Below are positions 7,549 through 9,603 of a DNA stretch of 9,603 bases, one piece after another. The notes below the pieces were generated by a model. That model saw nothing but the letters and a program-made list of their open reading frames with translations. It was not told the DNA's origin and ran no database searches. The stretch comes from Candidatus Bathyarchaeota archaeon (GTDB taxonomy: Archaea; Thermoproteota; Bathyarchaeia; TCS64): positions 1 to 9,603 of the forward strand of contig JAUVYU010000011.1 in NCBI GenBank assembly GCA_030602935.1, read 5' to 3'. The position numbers were made by a program, and so were the translations under genes. Position 1 is the stretch's first letter. Each line of letters starts with the position of its first letter.

Positions 7549-7555
7549 CTTTAAG
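7549..7555 (+). promoter_or_regulatory. Probable TATA-like box of the amidohydrolase gene
   Basis: CTTTAAG lies about 30 nt before the TTG start, which would place transcription initiation at or just before the start codon (nearly leaderless). This fits the lack of a clear Shine-Dalgarno. A second AT-rich element, CATATAAG at 7561-7568, is too close to the start to be the main box. Confidence 0.45.
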
Positions 7556-7581
7556 CCCCTCATATAAGAGAGAAGATCGAG

Positions 7582-8454
7582 TTGTCAGTCCAGAGCCTAA
7601 GGCAGAGAACAGATCCGAAGGCTAGATCTGGCGGTCCGCGGGTCGACTACCATTGTCACATCTCCATAGCCGAGTACTCAGACCCAGAGAACCCGACCCT
7701 GGTCTCCGTCACAGTGGAGGAGTTTCTGGCGGACCTCGACGAGGGGGGCATCGACGTCGCCATCGTCCTCTCGGACGATCGTACATCGCCGGTGCAGGTT
7801 GCAGCCTTCGTCGAGAAGGCGCCGGACAGGTTCATAGGATTCGGCCACGTCAACCCCGTTGAGGAGGGTTCAGATGAGGAGGTCCTGCGCCAGAGAGAGG
7901 AGCTGGGCCTCTTTGGCCTCAAGCTCTACCCCACCTCTGAGGGCTACAGGGTCGACGACGAGAGGGCCTACGGGGTCTACGAGGCCGCGGCTAGCATCGG
8001 GATGCCCGTCATGTTCCATCACGCCGGGATGCCCTCCCCGGGGGACCTCCTGAAGCACTCCGACCCCGCCCTCATCGACGAGGTCGCCGCCTCCTTCCCG
8101 GAGCTCAAGATCGTCCTCGCCCACCTGGGCTACCCGAGGGTGGACGAGACCCTCTACGTCGCCAGGAAGCACAGGAACGTCTGGTGCGACATCAGCTGGC
8201 CCTACGGCGACGTGAACCACTCCAGCTACCTCTACATGCTCTGGAGGGACCTGCTGACCGCGACCAACCTGGGGGTGATGAATAAGCTCGTCTTCGGGAC
8301 CGACTACCCGGGGGTCCGCCAGAGGCCTTACCTGGACATGCTCATGTCCGTCAACAGGTACGCCGTCCACGAGGAGCTAAGGATCTCTGAGGCGTCTCTC
8401 ATGGCGATGGTGGACGTGAACGTGAAGCCTCTGCTACCCCCTGAGCTGCTCTGA
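7582..8454 (+). CDS. Amidohydrolase-2 family metal-dependent hydrolase
   Basis: Predicted cytoplasmic TIM-barrel hydrolase or decarboxylase of the amidohydrolase_2 type (relatives include ACMSD and pyrone-dicarboxylate lactonase); substrate unknown. Visible hallmarks are the strand-1 metal site DYHCH (H24, H26), FGLKLYP (K114), VMFHHAG (H146, H147), VLAHLGYPR (H181) and FGTDYPG (D241). Its 290 residues match the usual family length. The start is TTG: the frame has a stop at 7552-7554 and no ATG, GTG or TTG between it and 7582, and none between TTG and the HxH motif. It carries about 20 residues before the first barrel strand, where relatives often start only a few residues ahead. There is no signal peptide. 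It ends in TGA, and an MFS gene follows on the same strand after 131 bp, possibly with a related substrate (inference). Confidence 0.92.
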   Translation: MSVQSLRQRTDPKARSGGPRVDYHCHISIAEYSDPENPTLVSVTVEEFLADLDEGGIDVAIVLSDDRTSPVQVAAFVEKAPDRFIGFGHVNPVEEGSDEEVLRQREELGLFGLKLYPTSEGYRVDDERAYGVYEAAASIGMPVMFHHAGMPSPGDLLKHSDPALIDEVAASFPELKIVLAHLGYPRVDETLYVARKHRNVWCDISWPYGDVNHSSYLYMLWRDLLTATNLGVMNKLVFGTDYPGVRQRPYLDMLMSVNRYAVHEELRISEASLMAMVDVNVKPLLPPELL

Positions 8455-8471
8455 TGCTGGTTAGGCGATAG

Positions 8472-8490
8472 CTGAGTCTATTCAGTTTTT
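8472..8490 (+). terminator. Weak hairpin plus T-run after the hydrolase gene
   Basis: CTGA/TCAG 4-bp arms around six bases are followed by TTTTT (8486-8490). The stem is weak, but a T-run alone can end transcription in archaea, so partial termination between the hydrolase and the transporter is possible. Confidence 0.35.
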
Positions 8491-8519
8491 ACGCTCTGAT
8501 GATAGAGTAGCTAAATTCG

Positions 8520-8526
8520 AAATATT
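8520..8526 (+). promoter_or_regulatory. Possible TATA-like box of the MFS gene
   Basis: AAATATT lies about 60 nt before the TTG start. With the usual spacing this would give a leader of about 38 nt carrying the AAGGA site. If real, the transporter has its own promoter in addition to or instead of readthrough from the hydrolase gene. Confidence 0.35.
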
Positions 8527-8574
8527 GATAAGCATAGGCGAAGGGTACCGGGTATCCACACAGTCCCCCTACAG

Positions 8575-8579
8575 AAGGA
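8575..8579 (+). promoter_or_regulatory. Ribosome binding site of the MFS gene
   Basis: AAGGA, 6 nt before TTG at 8586. It supports TTG as the start over the first in-frame ATG (residue 28), which would cut the first membrane helix in two. Confidence 0.55.
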
Positions 8580-8585
8580 AACGAT

Positions 8586-9603
8586 TTGGACGACACCAGC
8601 AAAATAAATGGCAATTCCCTGCTTGCCTTCCTCGCCTCCACCCACTTCATAATCCACGTCTACACGATGCTCTTCCCCGTCCTCATCCTCCCCATCCAGG
8701 AGGAGCTGGGGATAACCCTCGTCCAGGCGAGCCTCCTAGCCTCGGTGCCCCGGCTCGTCAACGTGGTCCTCTACATCCCCACCGGCCTGGTGGCGGACAA
8801 GAGGCCAGCCCTCATCCTCACTGCATCCTTCGTCGCCACCGGCCTCGGGGCCCTCCTCATCCCGGTCTCTAGGAGCTTCACACTGATCCTCCTCGGCTTC
8901 GCACTCATCTCCTTCGGGGCCACCCTATACCATCCCCCCAGTCTCAAGCTCGCCAGCGGGTTTCCCCCGGACAGGGTGAGTTTCGCCATGGGGGTCCACA
9001 ACATGGGCGCCAGCCTGGGCTTCGCGGCGGGTCCCTTGCTCCTGGCTGTCATGATGCCCATCTGGGGCTGGAGGGCCTCCTTCTACGTCTGGGCCCCACT
9101 CACGCTGCTCACAGCGGTGGCCTCCTACCTCTACACGAGGAACAGGCTCGAGAGAAAGGATGGCTCGTCCGGCCCTTCCCCTATGCAGGGGATCAGGGCC
9201 CTCTTCAACAGGGGTTTCCTCACCCTCGCGATGATGTCCATGGTCGTCGAGGCGACCTTCGTCATCCTCTTCACATTCGTCCCCGTCTACTTCATTCTGG
9301 AGCGGGGGATGTCATACAGCCTGGCCAGCCTCATCGCGGGCCTCGGCCCCCTCACGGGTCTCGTGGGCTCCTTCGTGGGGGGCTTCTCAGGGGACAGGTT
9401 CGGCAAGTACAGGATGGCCGTGGCGGTGCTGCTCGCCGAGGCTGCGCTGCTGGTATTCTTTCCCTTCTCGTCCAGCCTCCTCGTCCTCGCCGTCATCTAC
9501 GCCCTCTACAGGTGCCTCCAGTCGGCCTTCATGCCCCTCCTGAACTCGATGATCGTGGCCCACAGCGACCCGGACAACATCAGCCTCTCCTTCAGCGCCA
9601 ACT
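8586..9603 (+). CDS. Major facilitator superfamily (MFS) transporter, N-terminal 339 residues
   Basis: Predicted inner-membrane secondary transporter; substrate unknown. The translated part is strongly hydrophobic and shows MFS hallmarks: PTGLVADKR (G67-R73) in the loop after helix 2, its second-half counterpart GGFSGDRFGK (to K274), and GWRASFYV (G161-V168) in the helix 5 region. A polar central loop spans about residues 184-200 (TRNRLERKDGSSG). YHPPSLKLA (115-123) resembles the YHP motif of fosmidomycin-resistance-like MFS exporters, a weak hint at efflux. The start is TTG with AAGGA 6 nt upstream; a stop at 8535-8537 closes the frame before it. The gene runs off the window after roughly nine or ten helices, so about 60 or more residues are missing. 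It follows the hydrolase on the same strand. Confidence 0.9.
   Translation, partial: MDDTSKINGNSLLAFLASTHFIIHVYTMLFPVLILPIQEELGITLVQASLLASVPRLVNVVLYIPTGLVADKRPALILTASFVATGLGALLIPVSRSFTLILLGFALISFGATLYHPPSLKLASGFPPDRVSFAMGVHNMGASLGFAAGPLLLAVMMPIWGWRASFYVWAPLTLLTAVASYLYTRNRLERKDGSSGPSPMQGIRALFNRGFLTLAMMSMVVEATFVILFTFVPVYFILERGMSYSLASLIAGLGPLTGLVGSFVGGFSGDRFGKYRMAVAVLLAEAALLVFFPFSSSLLVLAVIYALYRCLQSAFMPLLNSMIVAHSDPDNISLSFSAN

Larger units (their letters stand above)
7171..7581. other. Divergent intergenic region
   Basis: This region separates the minus-strand giant gene from the plus-strand hydrolase gene. The half near the giant gene holds its Shine-Dalgarno, TATA-like box and three inverted repeats. 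The stretch from about 7380 to 7480 is AT-rich with A- and T-runs and no convincing coding frame. I see no tRNA, no rRNA and no CRISPR units here. Confidence 0.7.
8455..8585 (+). other. Intergenic gap between hydrolase and MFS transporter
   Basis: 131 bp containing the weak hairpin with T-run, an AT-rich box and the Shine-Dalgarno of the transporter. No small gene is supported. Confidence 0.6.

Noticed and set aside
7870..8370. A 166-codon minus-strand frame opposite the hydrolase gene
   Set aside because: It is an antisense shadow of a GC-rich gene whose plus-strand product shows all expected catalytic motifs.
8495..8530. TGATGAT resembling a C box of a C/D guide RNA after the hydrolase gene
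   Set aside because: No suitably spaced CTGA D box and no closing stem follow.

Overview
The window looks archaeal and comes from an organism I cannot name. Evidence: AT-rich TATA-like boxes at archaeal promoter distances, a nearly leaderless TTG-started gene, non-ATG starts on all three genes, and a secreted protein built from SDVD...SNF motifs and jelly-roll-like modules. From memory, that style of protein is typical of uncultured archaea such as Bathyarchaeia and relatives; I could not run a search. Most of the window is GC-rich (about 60% in the parts I counted), with a less GC-rich stretch inside the large gene and an AT-rich intergenic region.

Layout. (1) Positions 1-7170, minus strand: one giant gene for an exported repeat protein. 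It starts with GTG at 7168-7170 and has a signal peptide, then about 1000 residues of beta-rich modules. From about position 4020 to the window edge it is a tandem array of 20-residue (60-nt) units, 67 in a row without one insertion or deletion. The frame meets a single TAG at 3469-3471, giving a 1233-residue product, yet continues in the same frame and same repeat register for 1156 more codons to position 1 with no other stop. I checked every codon by hand. (2) Positions 7171-7581: a divergent intergenic region with a strong Shine-Dalgarno sequence, TATA-like boxes for both directions and three inverted repeats. (3) Positions 7582-8454, plus strand: an amidohydrolase_2-type metal-dependent hydrolase. 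(4) Positions 8586 to the window end, plus strand: the first 339 residues of an MFS transporter.

The hydrolase and the transporter may be a small metabolite-processing and transport unit, but no substrate can be read from the sequence. The giant protein is divergently transcribed and probably unrelated in function; it is most likely a cell-surface stalk, adhesin or sheath component. Its C-terminus and anchoring mode lie outside the window.

The most interesting signals are the lone in-frame amber codon inside an otherwise conserved repeat array (readthrough, pyrrolysine or very recent truncation) and a quasi-regular higher-order pattern in the array, in which a variant unit recurs every 3 or 4 units.
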